A DNA stretch of 64,000 nt from Pseudomonas moorei. GTDB lineage: Bacteria > Pseudomonadota > Gammaproteobacteria > Pseudomonadales > Pseudomonadaceae. Made by a program: the position numbers and the translations under genes. The notes below the pieces were generated by a model that was not told where the DNA came from, did not search any database, and saw only the letters and a list, made by a program, of their open reading frames with translations. The stretch is taken from contig NZ_VZPP01000016.1 of assembly GCF_008801475.1 (NCBI RefSeq), forward strand, positions 83,693-147,692. The letters are read 5' to 3'. Shown here piece by piece: positions 1-7,592 of this stretch (the first letter of the stretch is position 1; each line of letters starts with the position of its first letter).

Positions 1-1
1 C

Positions 2-841
2 CTGATCAAAAAGCGCCAGTCGCTGTTGCCGGGAGAGACCGGCAAGTTCGCGGGCATACTGTCCGGCTTCATCCTGTTGCTGGCGGTGTTGCCGATCCTG
101 ACCATGATCGTCATGTCCTTCAGTGGCTCGTCAAACCTCGACTTCCCGCCGAGCAGCTACAGCCTGCAATGGTACAAGGCCGCCTGGCACACCTTCGTTT
201 CGCCGGACTCCAGCGACGTGCTGAGCCTGGGCAAAGCCATGACCACCAGCCTGATGGTGTCGTGCCTGACCATGGTCTTCGCGACGCTGATCGCAGTGCC
301 GGCGGCGTACGCGCTGACCCGTTGCGAGTTCCGCGGCAAAGCCGTGGCGATGCAGTTGATGTCGCTGCCGCTGGTCTTCCCGATGGTGGTGTTGGGCCTG
401 GCGTTGCTGCTGGTGTTCGACAGCCTGCCGTTCCAGATGACCATCTCGCGCCTGGTGATTGCCCACGTGATCCTGGCGTTGCCGTTCGTGGTGAAGAACT
501 GCACGGCCGCCATGCTGTCCATCGGCAGCGAAGTCGAGGAGGCGGCGCAAATGCTTGGCGCTTCACCGCTGCGGGCGATCGTCGATGTGGTGGTGCCGTT
601 GATGAAATCGGGGATTCTGGCGGGCATGCTGCTGGCGTTCATCGTTTCGTTCAACGAATTCACCGTGACCTACTTCCTCTACACCATCGACGTCATGACC
701 GTGCCGATCTGGATGTACAGCCGCACCGTGTCCTCGCTCGACCCAACCGTATTTTCGTTTGCCGTGCTGATCGTGCTGATCGACTTCGTCCTGATCTGGG
801 CGCTGGAGAAGCTGGTTGGTGAAGGTGGCGTTTCGTTCTGA
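2..841 (+). CDS. ABC transporter permease, PotC-like (5' end cut by window)
   Basis: Inner-membrane permease of a polyamine/2-aminoethylphosphonate-type ABC importer. Coding potential runs in frame from base 2, so the true start is probably just outside the window; an internal TTG at 26 is a poor alternative. About six hydrophobic segments are visible. The EAA loop that docks on the ATPase reads EEAAQMLGASP near residue 180. It lies 16 bp upstream of the ATPase gene on the same strand, so the two form one operon; the periplasmic binding protein and partner permease should lie upstream, outside the window. The substrate cannot be read from the sequence. Confidence 0.88.
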   Translation: MIKKRQSLLPGETGKFAGILSGFILLLAVLPILTMIVMSFSGSSNLDFPPSSYSLQWYKAAWHTFVSPDSSDVLSLGKAMTTSLMVSCLTMVFATLIAVPAAYALTRCEFRGKAVAMQLMSLPLVFPMVVLGLALLLVFDSLPFQMTISRLVIAHVILALPFVVKNCTAAMLSIGSEVEEAAQMLGASPLRAIVDVVVPLMKSGILAGMLLAFIVSFNEFTVTYFLYTIDVMTVPIWMYSRTVSSLDPTVFSFAVLIVLIDFVLIWALEKLVGEGGVSF

Positions 842-857
842 TTTCTTGAGGTGATTT

Positions 858-1913
858 ATGTCTGGCTTGATTCTGGAAAACGTCGAGAAACGCTACGGCT
901 CGGCCTGCGCGGTAAAAGATGTAAACCTGCATTTGCCCGAGGGCAAACTGGTGTGTTTCCTGGGCCCTTCGGGTTGCGGCAAAACCACGTTGCTGCGGAT
1001 GATCGCCGGCCTGGAAACCCTGTCCGGCGGTGAGATTCGTCTGGACGGTGAAGACATCGGCCAAACCCCGGCGCACTTGCGCAATTTCGGCATGGTGTTC
1101 CAGTCCCTGGCACTGTTCCCGCACATGACGGTCGGGGAGAACATCGCTTATCCACTGAAACTGCGCGGGGTCAGCAAGGCTGATCAGCAGGCGCGAGTGG
1201 TGGAGTTGCTGGAGTTGATCCAGTTGCAGCAGATGATTGATCGTCCGGTGGCGAAACTGTCCGGCGGGCAGCGCCAGCGCGTGGCGATTGCCCGGGCGAT
1301 TGCCAATCACCCGAAAATCCTATTGCTCGACGAACCGCTGTCGGCGCTGGATGCCAAGCTGCGCGAGTCGATGCAGGTGGAAATCCGTCAACTGCAACAA
1401 CGCCTGAACATCACCACCATCATGGTGACTCACGACCAGCGCGAAGCCATGACCATGGCGGATATCGTGGTGGTCCTGGGTGAGCATCGGGTGCAGCAGG
1501 TCGGCACGCCGATCGAAATCTACCGGCACCCGGCCAACGAATTCGTCGCGGATTTCATCGGCTCGGGCAACATCTTCCCGGCCACGGCGCTGGGTGATGG
1601 GAAGGTCAGTCTTCCGGGCGGCGATGCGCTGCAAGTGCCGATCTGCAGCAGCATTGTGGTCGGTGAGAAAGTGAAGATGCTGATTCGCCCGGAAGACCTG
1701 CAACTGTCGGAGCCTCAGGCGACGGCGGGCAATCGTCTGTTGGGCAAGGTGACTTTTGTACGGGATATCGGCGCGACCATCGAAACCACGGTCGAGTGTT
1801 CCGGGGTGACGTTCACCGCGCTGAGCACTCCGTGTCAGGGCTTTGGCTTGAGCGTTGGGCATCCGGTGTCGGTGACTTTGCCGGCGGAGGCTTGCAGGGT
1901 GTTGGGCGCCTGA
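858..1913 (+). CDS. ABC transporter ATP-binding protein, PotA-like
   Basis: Cytoplasmic ATPase of the importer whose permease precedes it; 351 aa, the usual length for PotA/FbpC-type subunits. Walker A is GPSGCGKTT (about residues 36-44), the ABC signature is LSGGQRQR, Walker B is ILLLDEPLSALD and the H-loop is MVTHDQREAM. The C-terminal 110 residues form a TOBE-type regulatory domain (IRPEDLQLSE). The start has a good GAGGTGA ribosome site. An AraC-family gene converges on it downstream and could be its regulator, but this is only positional. Polyamine, phosphonate and iron importers share this architecture. Confidence 0.92.
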   Translation: MSGLILENVEKRYGSACAVKDVNLHLPEGKLVCFLGPSGCGKTTLLRMIAGLETLSGGEIRLDGEDIGQTPAHLRNFGMVFQSLALFPHMTVGENIAYPLKLRGVSKADQQARVVELLELIQLQQMIDRPVAKLSGGQRQRVAIARAIANHPKILLLDEPLSALDAKLRESMQVEIRQLQQRLNITTIMVTHDQREAMTMADIVVVLGEHRVQQVGTPIEIYRHPANEFVADFIGSGNIFPATALGDGKVSLPGGDALQVPICSSIVVGEKVKMLIRPEDLQLSEPQATAGNRLLGKVTFVRDIGATIETTVECSGVTFTALSTPCQGFGLSVGHPVSVTLPAEACRVLGA

Positions 1914-1944
1914 TCCGGATTGGATGTTGGCCTGTCTGGCCTCT

Positions 1945-1962
1945 TCGCGAGCAGGCTCGCGA
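1945..1962. repeat. REP-like palindrome between convergent genes
   Basis: TCGCGAGC-AG-GCTCGCGA is a perfect 8-bp inverted repeat with a 2-base loop, flanked by CTCT and TGGGG. It matches the core of the Pseudomonas REP elements seen elsewhere in this window. It lies between the ABC ATPase and araC stop codons and could block read-through, although no T-tract follows. Confidence 0.75.
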
Positions 1963-1992
1963 TGGGGCCGGTACTGACGGCAAAAATCCTGA

Positions 1993-2922
1993 TTAAACGC
2001 TCAACCGCAACCGCGCCAGATCCCGCAACGGCGGTGCGCCGAACAAACGGCTGTACTCGCGACTGAACTGCGAAGGGCTTTCATACCCGACGCGGTAACC
2101 TGCGGCCGAAGCTTCCAGCCCTTCGGCCAGCATCAAGCGTCGCGCTTCCTGCAATCGCAGTTGCTTCTGATACTGCAACGGGCTCATCGCCGTCATCGCC
2201 TTGAAACGATGATGCAGCGTCGACACGCTCAGATTCACTTCCTTCGCCAGATCATCGATGCGCAGCGGCTGTTCATAATTGCTGTTGAGCCATTTGATCG
2301 CCTGGCTGATGCGGTGGCTCTGACTGTTGGCGATGGCAATTTCGTATAGCCGGTGGCCCTGTTTGCTGCGCAGCAACCGATAGAGAATTTCCCGGCGAAT
2401 CAGTGGCGCGAGCATGGCGATGTCTTTCGGTGTGTCGAGCAACCGTGCCAGGCGCAGCACCGCATCGAGCATGGCGCTGTCGAGCCGTTCGACATACAGA
2501 CCGCGCCCGGTCGGCCGTGTGGGCACGCCAAGCGGACCTGCATCGGCGATCAACGCGGTGATTTCCGTCGGGTCGATGTCCAGCCGCACGGCCAGTATCG
2601 GTTCTGCGGCCGAGACGTTCACCACCCGGCCGCTCAGAGGCATCGAGACAGAGACCACCAGGTAGTTGAGCGGATCGTAATTGAAGTACTCGTCGGCCAG
2701 CCGAACTTCCTTGCGCCCCTGGGCCATGATGCACAGCGCCGGTTGCGCCAGCACCGGGGCGAAGTCGTGGTTTTGGCTATGACGCGACATGAACAGCGAA
2801 TCGACAGCGGTGGCATAACTGCCATCTTCGGCGGTGTTGCGACGAATGATCGCCGCCAGTTCCGCGCGCTGTTTCTCCATGTCGGCGTCCAGCGGGGCTT
2901 GAAAGTGATCGAGCGACGACAT
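1993..2922 (-). CDS. AraC-family transcriptional regulator
   Basis: Transcription factor of 309 aa. The N-terminal half matches the AraC_N cupin-like sensor family (PALCIMAQGRKEV, then a run resembling NYDPLNYLVVSVSMPL). The C-terminal 100 residues hold two helix-turn-helices (IDDLAKEVNLSVSTLHHRFK and GYESPSQFSREYSRLFG). The open frame extends 77 codons further upstream, but MSSLDHFQ at 2922 is preferred because GAGG lies nine bases before it and the extension looks non-coding. The ligand and targets are unknown. It converges with the ABC transporter genes. Confidence 0.88.
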   Translation of the reverse strand: MSSLDHFQAPLDADMEKQRAELAAIIRRNTAEDGSYATAVDSLFMSRHSQNHDFAPVLAQPALCIMAQGRKEVRLADEYFNYDPLNYLVVSVSMPLSGRVVNVSAAEPILAVRLDIDPTEITALIADAGPLGVPTRPTGRGLYVERLDSAMLDAVLRLARLLDTPKDIAMLAPLIRREILYRLLRSKQGHRLYEIAIANSQSHRISQAIKWLNSNYEQPLRIDDLAKEVNLSVSTLHHRFKAMTAMSPLQYQKQLRLQEARRLMLAEGLEASAAGYRVGYESPSQFSREYSRLFGAPPLRDLARLRLSV

Positions 2923-3259
2923 GCGAGGCATCCTCGGCAAGGTTGGGTTTGACGGGCAGAGCATAAGTTTGTGCAAGTGACAGCGGTAGACACATCCTGC
3001 CTGATGCTTGCCTGATTCTGCATGGGTGTTGCTTTTTGCCCCGACAAGACCTGACAGGCGCGGGGAAACTTGCTTGAAACTCGTAGGGCAGAACCGTGAC
3101 AGGGTTTTGCCGATTGTTACAGAGAATCCCTGCACGCTCGCAGGATTGTGCAACGCCCCGGCAGAAATCGACTAACGAGCCACGCGCGCCAACCCTTAAC
3201 CTTTGATCCTGTCGCAGCCCGTCCCCTGGCTGCCACGCGACTCCCCGGGAGGGTTGAAC

Positions 3260-3613
3260 ATGTCAAAGCAGATCCCCGTCAGTCATATGGCCTTCGTTCG
3301 AGCGCGCGCCGGGCGTTCGCAGGAGCTGGGTATGCGCCTGAGCGCATTGATCGAGCCGTCTCGCGCCGCGCCAGGCTGCCTGAACTTTGCCTTGCAGCAT
3401 TCGCAATGCGATCCGCAGCTGTGGCTGGTGTCCGGTTTCTGGAGCAATCAACAGGCCATGACCGCGTACTTCAACACGCCGGCGATGGAGATTTTTGCGG
3501 AGCTGGTGCAGGAACTGGTGGTCGACCGCCTGGATTTCCATACCTTCAAGGATGTGTCGGCGGAACAGGCCCTCGGTCAGTCCGGCGCAGCAGTACACAA
3601 ACTGGCCGGTTGA
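3260..3613 (+). CDS. Antibiotic biosynthesis monooxygenase (ABM)-family protein
   Basis: A 117-aa protein of the dimeric alpha/beta ABM fold. The pattern of about 90 residues fits: HMAFVRARAGR, then SRAAPGCLNFALQHS, then WLVSGFWSNQQAMTAYF. These cofactor-free proteins act as quinol monooxygenases or have unknown roles; no catalytic assignment is possible here. The start at 3260 follows a GGGAGGG ribosome site at ideal spacing. An in-frame upstream start at 3203 lacks such a site. It is divergent from araC, which starts about 340 bp away, and could be one of its targets. Confidence 0.78.
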   Translation: MSKQIPVSHMAFVRARAGRSQELGMRLSALIEPSRAAPGCLNFALQHSQCDPQLWLVSGFWSNQQAMTAYFNTPAMEIFAELVQELVVDRLDFHTFKDVSAEQALGQSGAAVHKLAG

Positions 3614-3654
3614 GGGTTTAATGACGACATTCTCAACCCGCCAGGATTCGTGAC

Positions 3655-3885
3655 ATGGCAAGAAAAGCCTTTGAACACTTCGAAGCTGTTTCCGCAGTAG
3701 TACCGGGTGAGGGCGGCTACCACGCCGCAATCGCCGTCAAAGCGCTGGGAGGGGCCGGCGCCCCGCGTTTTCACAAAGTGCTCGAAGGCCAGACCTTCAA
3801 GACCGCCCACGAGGCCGACGAAGCGGCCGCCAGGGAGCTGACTCGCCTCAAGGACGTCAAGGAAAACACCGACCTGCTCTGGTGA
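3655..3885 (+). CDS. Small conserved-looking protein of unknown function
   Basis: A 76-aa soluble, charged protein: MARKAFEHFEAVSAVVPGEG at the start, then a glycine/alanine segment and an acidic-basic helical C-terminus. AGGA lies eight bases upstream of the ATG. It follows the ABM gene by 41 bp on the same strand, so co-transcription is likely. Its stop codon abuts the stop of the convergent flavin reductase gene with no gap. I do not recognise a characterised family; similar short proteins are common in Pseudomonas. Confidence 0.7.
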   Translation: MARKAFEHFEAVSAVVPGEGGYHAAIAVKALGGAGAPRFHKVLEGQTFKTAHEADEAAARELTRLKDVKENTDLLW

Positions 3886-4515
3886 TCACTTCACTGCCCC
3901 CGGGCGGTACATCTTGAACAGCGCCTCAGGCCCCAGCTGGAAATAATCCGCCGGCCCGCCGCCGCGCAGAATCGGTTCTGCCGCGGCGGTGTCGTAGACC
4001 CCGTCCTTCAACAGCCATTTGGCGATATGCACGGCGACCACTTCGCCCAGAATCAGCCAGCTCGGCACGACATTCCCATCCGCTCGCTGCAGCTGAATGA
4101 TCTGCGTGACCTTGCACTCGAAGGACACCGGGCTTTCGGCGACTCGCGGCACCTGAATGACTTTCGACGCGACGGGCGTCAGCCCCGACAGCTCGAACTC
4201 GTCGACCTCTGGCCCGACCATGGCGCAGCTTTGGTTCATCTGTTCGGCCAATGGCCGGGTGGCCAGGTTCCAGGCGAATTCGCCGGTCTGTTCGATGTTG
4301 TTCAGGCTGTCTTTGCGTCCGATGCTGGAAAAACCAATGATCGGTGGAACGTAGTTGAAGGCCGTGAAGAAGCTGTAGGGCGCCAGGTTCAGGTGGCCGT
4401 CGGCATCCTGTGAAGAAATCCAGCCGATAGGGCGCGGGCCGATGATCGCATTGAACGGATCATGGGGCAGGCCATGGCCCTTGGCGGGTTCGTAATAGTG
4501 GATGTCGTCTGGCAT
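3886..4515 (-). CDS. Flavin reductase-like, FMN-binding split-barrel protein
   Basis: A 209-aa protein with the flavin reductase-like fold: PRPIGWISSQDADGHLNLAP near residues 28-48 is the classic FMN-phosphate region, followed by NLAPYSFFTAFNYVPPIIGF. Family members reduce FMN or bind it as oxidoreductases; the substrate is not predictable. An 11-codon N-terminal extension (start 4548) is open, but MPDDIHYYEP is the more natural start. The gene is alone, with a terminator of the next operon upstream. Confidence 0.85.
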   Translation of the reverse strand: MPDDIHYYEPAKGHGLPHDPFNAIIGPRPIGWISSQDADGHLNLAPYSFFTAFNYVPPIIGFSSIGRKDSLNNIEQTGEFAWNLATRPLAEQMNQSCAMVGPEVDEFELSGLTPVASKVIQVPRVAESPVSFECKVTQIIQLQRADGNVVPSWLILGEVVAVHIAKWLLKDGVYDTAAAEPILRGGGPADYFQLGPEALFKMYRPGAVK

Positions 4516-4692
4516 GGGGCAAACCTGGGTTTTTCGAGAGAGGGTCATATTGCTGGCGACGATTGCTAATTTCCAGTCAATCGCGAGAGATGGGGTCTAG
4601 GGCCCTGTGGGAGATTCTATGTTTGGGGGGAACACCCAAGCATGGAACTTGGCTTGTATTCGCTTTGGTTTTTCACGCAATGCCCAACAAAA

Positions 4693-4723
4693 AAGGGGCA
4701 GACCCCCGACGGTCTGCCCCTTT
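4693..4723 (-). terminator. Rho-independent terminator of the MHS transporter gene
   Basis: AAGGGGCAGACC / GGTCTGCCCCTT forms a 12-bp stem with a short loop. On the minus strand it is followed by TTTTTTG, 20 bases beyond the transporter stop codon. Confidence 0.85.
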
Positions 4724-4742
4724 TGATTGTGATGCGGCTGGA

Positions 4743-6062
4743 CTAGTCCGTGACGATTCGCGAATGCTTGCGGGTGTCTTTCATGGTGATGTACACCAGC
4801 AGCGACACGGCAATACAGGCGGTGACGTACCAGTAGTAACCGGTTTCCATGCCAATGCTCTTGAACCACAACGCGATGTATTCAGCGGTGCCGCCGAAGA
4901 TCGACACGGTCAGTGCGTAGGGCAGACCAACACCCAGTGCGCGGATTTCGGTCGGGAACAGTTCGGCTTTGACCACCGCATTGATCGAGGTGTAGCCGCT
5001 GACAATGATCAGCGCCGCCATGATCAGGAAGAACGCGCCCCACCACGTGGTGATGGTGTGCAGGGTGGTGAGGATCGGTACGGTGAACAGCGTGCCCAGG
5101 ATGCCGAAGGCAATCAGGATCGGCCGACGACCGATTTTATCCGACAGGCCGCCGATGACCGGTTGCAGGCACATGAACAGGAACAGCGTGGCGGCGGAAA
5201 TGGTTGTGGAGTCGGAAATGCTCATGCCGACGGTGTTCACCAGGTATTTCTGCATGTACGTGGTGTAGGTGTAGAACGCCAGGGTGCCGCCCATGGTCAG
5301 GCCGACCACGGTCATCAGTTCCTTCGGATGACGCAGCAAGGTGCGCATCGCGCTTTCCTTGGCTTTTTCCTTCTTGGTGAACGACTCGGTTTCTTCCATG
5401 CCGCGACGCAGGTACAGCGCGACGACGGCACACAGTGCGCCGATGGCGAACGGAATGCGCCAGCCCCAGGCGTACAGCTCCTCGGTGGTCAGCAGTTGTT
5501 GCAATACGATCAACACGGCCAGGGCGATGAGCTGGCCGGAGATCAGGGTCACGTACTGGAAGCTGGAGTAGAAGCCACGACGTTCCTTGGTTGCCATCTC
5601 GCTGAGGTAAGTGGCGGAGGTGCCGTATTCGCCACCGACCGACAGGCCCTGCAGCAAACGGGCGAACACCAGCAGGATCGGCGCGCCGATACCGATGATT
5701 TCATAGCCCGGGCTCAGGGCGATCAGCAGCGAGCCAAAACACATCAGGTACACCGAGGCCATCAGGGCTTTTTTGCGCCCGACCTTGTCGGCATACAGGC
5801 CCATCAGCCAGCCACCGATCGGGCGCATCAGGAAGCCCACGGCGAAGATTGCAGCGGTGTTCAGCAGTTGTGCAGTGGTGTCGCCTTTCGGGAAAAAGGT
5901 CTTGGCAAAGTACAGGGAGAAAGCGGCGTAGACGTACCAGTCATACCACTCGACCATGTTGCCGACGGAGCCGCTGAAGATCGATTTGATGCGGCTGGAG
6001 GTGGTGCGTTCTCTTGTCGGCGCGGCGGCCGACCCACGGGGCAGGGTATTGGAGTTATCCAT
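4743..6062 (-). CDS. MFS transporter, metabolite:H+ symporter family (KgtP-like, 2-oxoglutarate/dicarboxylate)
   Basis: Inner-membrane symporter of 439 aa with 12 predicted membrane helices. The MHS-family signatures are visible: FSGSVGNMVEWYDWYVYAAF in helix 1, GGWLMGLYADKVGRKKAL in loop 2-3, LQGLSVGGEYGTSATYLSEM in helix 4 and loop, and LSDKIGRRPIL in loop 8-9. This is the KgtP/ShiA/ProP family; the helix 1 and 4 text is most like the 2-oxoglutarate permeases. A sigma-54 promoter (6125-6140) and two 18-bp dyads lie upstream, and a sigma-54 activator/kinase pair follows on the chromosome. Transport of a C4/C5 dicarboxylate is inferred, not shown. Confidence 0.87.
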   Translation of the reverse strand: MDNSNTLPRGSAAAPTRERTTSSRIKSIFSGSVGNMVEWYDWYVYAAFSLYFAKTFFPKGDTTAQLLNTAAIFAVGFLMRPIGGWLMGLYADKVGRKKALMASVYLMCFGSLLIALSPGYEIIGIGAPILLVFARLLQGLSVGGEYGTSATYLSEMATKERRGFYSSFQYVTLISGQLIALAVLIVLQQLLTTEELYAWGWRIPFAIGALCAVVALYLRRGMEETESFTKKEKAKESAMRTLLRHPKELMTVVGLTMGGTLAFYTYTTYMQKYLVNTVGMSISDSTTISAATLFLFMCLQPVIGGLSDKIGRRPILIAFGILGTLFTVPILTTLHTITTWWGAFFLIMAALIIVSGYTSINAVVKAELFPTEIRALGVGLPYALTVSIFGGTAEYIALWFKSIGMETGYYWYVTACIAVSLLVYITMKDTRKHSRIVTD

Positions 6063-6124
6063 TGAAGGATCCTTCGTCTAATTATTTTTGTGGAGCGCGC
6101 GTTAACGCAGCCTGCGGGGGCTAT

Positions 6125-6140
6125 AGCAGGAGGTGTGCCA
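6125..6140 (-). promoter_or_regulatory. Sigma-54 (-24/-12) promoter of the transporter gene
   Basis: On the minus strand the sequence is TGGCACACCTCCTGCT. It keeps the invariant GG and GC dinucleotides at exactly the spacing of the TGGCAC-N5-TTGCW consensus. It points at the MHS transporter and places its start of transcription near 6113, about 50 bases before the ATG. Confidence 0.85.
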
Positions 6141-6181
6141 AGGGGGGAGAGGGCCGGTTTAGAGGGGTTTGAACGGTTTTA

Positions 6182-6199
6182 TGAGCGAAAATCCGCTCA
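6182..6199. promoter_or_regulatory. Enhancer dyad 1 for the sigma-54 activator
   Basis: TGAGCG-AAAATC-CGCTCA is a perfect 6-6-6 inverted repeat. It lies about 75 bases upstream of the predicted transcription start, a usual place for an enhancer-binding protein. The gene for such an activator begins its 3' end only 60 bp away. Confidence 0.75.
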
Positions 6200-6213
6200 T
6201 GAAAAATTGGGCG

Positions 6214-6231
6214 TGAGCGAAAAATTGCTCA
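6214..6231. promoter_or_regulatory. Enhancer dyad 2 for the sigma-54 activator
   Basis: TGAGCG-AAAAAT-TGCTCA repeats dyad 1 with one mismatched arm base. The two centres are 32 bp apart, about three helical turns, so two activator dimers would sit on the same face of the DNA. Confidence 0.75.
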
Positions 6232-6257
6232 TGGGGCCATCAAAGGCGCTGGAGCAT

Positions 6258-7592
6258 TCAGTTTTCTTGCAGGAACATCTCTCGGCTCAAGCCATGGCGC
6301 TGCATCTTTTCGTTGAACGTGCGGCGTGGCAGTTGCAGCTCTTCAAGCACGGCCTTGACGTCACCCTTGTGCCGCGTCAGCGCTGCGCGCAGGCACTGCG
6401 CCTCAAAGGCTTCCTGCTGCGCCGCCAATGATTGTCCGGGGTCGATGCCTGCCGGAACAGGCTCGCCAAGCCCCAGTACCTGACGCTCGGCGACATTCGC
6501 CAGTTCGCGTACATTGCCCGGCCAGTCGTGGCTCAACAGGTGGCTCAACTGCGGCCCGCTCAGCGGCGGCAGGGTACGCCCCAGACGCTCGGCGGCGTGG
6601 CGGGCGAACGATTCGTACAACAACGGAATGTCTTCGCGACGGTCGCGCAGCGGTGGCAGGCGCAGTTCGGCGACGTTCAGGCGATAAGCCAGATCCTCAC
6701 GGAAACGTCCGGCCCGTGCTTCTTCGAGCAGGTCCGGCTTGGTCGCGGCAATGATCCGCAAGTCCACGCGGATACTCTGGTTCGAGCCCAGGCGTTCCAG
6801 TTTCTGCTCCTGCAACACCCGCAGCAGCTTCACCTGCTGTGCCAGGGGCATGCTTTCGATCTCATCGAGAAACAGTGTGCCGCCATCGGCGTATTCGAGT
6901 TTGCCGATGCGTTTGCCCTGGGCGCCGGTAAACGCACCGCTTTCGTGGCCGAACAGTTCGGCTTCAAACAGCTGCTCGGGGATGGCCGCGCAATTCAATG
7001 CCACAAAAGGTTTGTCCGCACGCGGGCCGAAGTCGTGCAGGCAACGGGCGACCAGCTCCTTGCCGCTGCCGGTTTCGCCGCGGATCAGTACGTTGACTGG
7101 CAGTGACGCCAGTTCCAGTACCTGTCGGCGCAAGGTTTGCAAGCCACGGGACACGCCCAACAGCGTGGCATCGAGTTTGGCGCGGTTGTCCGCCTGTTCG
7201 TGCAGGGCGCGGTTTTCCAGGACCAGCCGGCGCTTGTCCAGTGCCCGGCGCAAACTGCCAAGCAGGGCTTCGGGGCTGAAGGGTTTTTCCAGAAAGTCGT
7301 AGGCGCCGTCGCGCATCGCATCGACGGCCATGGGCACGTCGCCGTGGCCGGTCAGGAGGATCACCGGCAGCTCGGCATCGCGCTGCTGCACTTCGGCCAA
7401 CAGTTCCAGGCCGCTCATGCCGGGCATGCGTACATCGCTGAGAATCACCCCGGCAAAATGTTTCGGCAACTTCGCCAGGCACTCGTCAGCCCGGCTGAAC
7501 AACTGCACGTCGAAACCCGACAGGCTCAGCCATTGTTCGACGGCGCTGCGAATGCTGCTTTCGTCGTCGACCACCATCACGGAATTCAGCAT
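6258..7592 (-). CDS. Sigma-54-dependent response regulator, DctD/MifR-like
   Basis: A 444-aa NtrC-family activator. The receiver domain has the acidic pocket D9/D10 and phospho-acceptor D53 (ILSDVRMPG). The AAA+ domain has Walker A GETGSGKE, the sigma-54 contact loop ESGAFTGAQ and Walker B GGTLFLDEIE. The Fis-type helix-turn-helix is at the C-terminus (KAVLEELQLPRRTFNEKMQ). It overlaps the kinase gene by 7 bp, so they are translationally coupled. Its likely target is the adjacent transporter. In P. aeruginosa, MifR with MifS controls 2-oxoglutarate uptake, and DctD with DctB controls C4-dicarboxylate uptake; I cannot decide between these from sequence alone. Confidence 0.9.
   Translation of the reverse strand: MLNSVMVVDDESSIRSAVEQWLSLSGFDVQLFSRADECLAKLPKHFAGVILSDVRMPGMSGLELLAEVQQRDAELPVILLTGHGDVPMAVDAMRDGAYDFLEKPFSPEALLGSLRRALDKRRLVLENRALHEQADNRAKLDATLLGVSRGLQTLRRQVLELASLPVNVLIRGETGSGKELVARCLHDFGPRADKPFVALNCAAIPEQLFEAELFGHESGAFTGAQGKRIGKLEYADGGTLFLDEIESMPLAQQVKLLRVLQEQKLERLGSNQSIRVDLRIIAATKPDLLEEARAGRFREDLAYRLNVAELRLPPLRDRREDIPLLYESFARHAAERLGRTLPPLSGPQLSHLLSHDWPGNVRELANVAERQVLGLGEPVPAGIDPGQSLAAQQEAFEAQCLRAALTRHKGDVKAVLEELQLPRRTFNEKMQRHGLSREMFLQEN

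Noticed and set aside
4563..6065. A 500-residue plus-strand frame over the MHS transporter
   Set aside because: It overlaps the complete transporter on the other strand, and its Gln/His-rich composition is typical of shadow frames.
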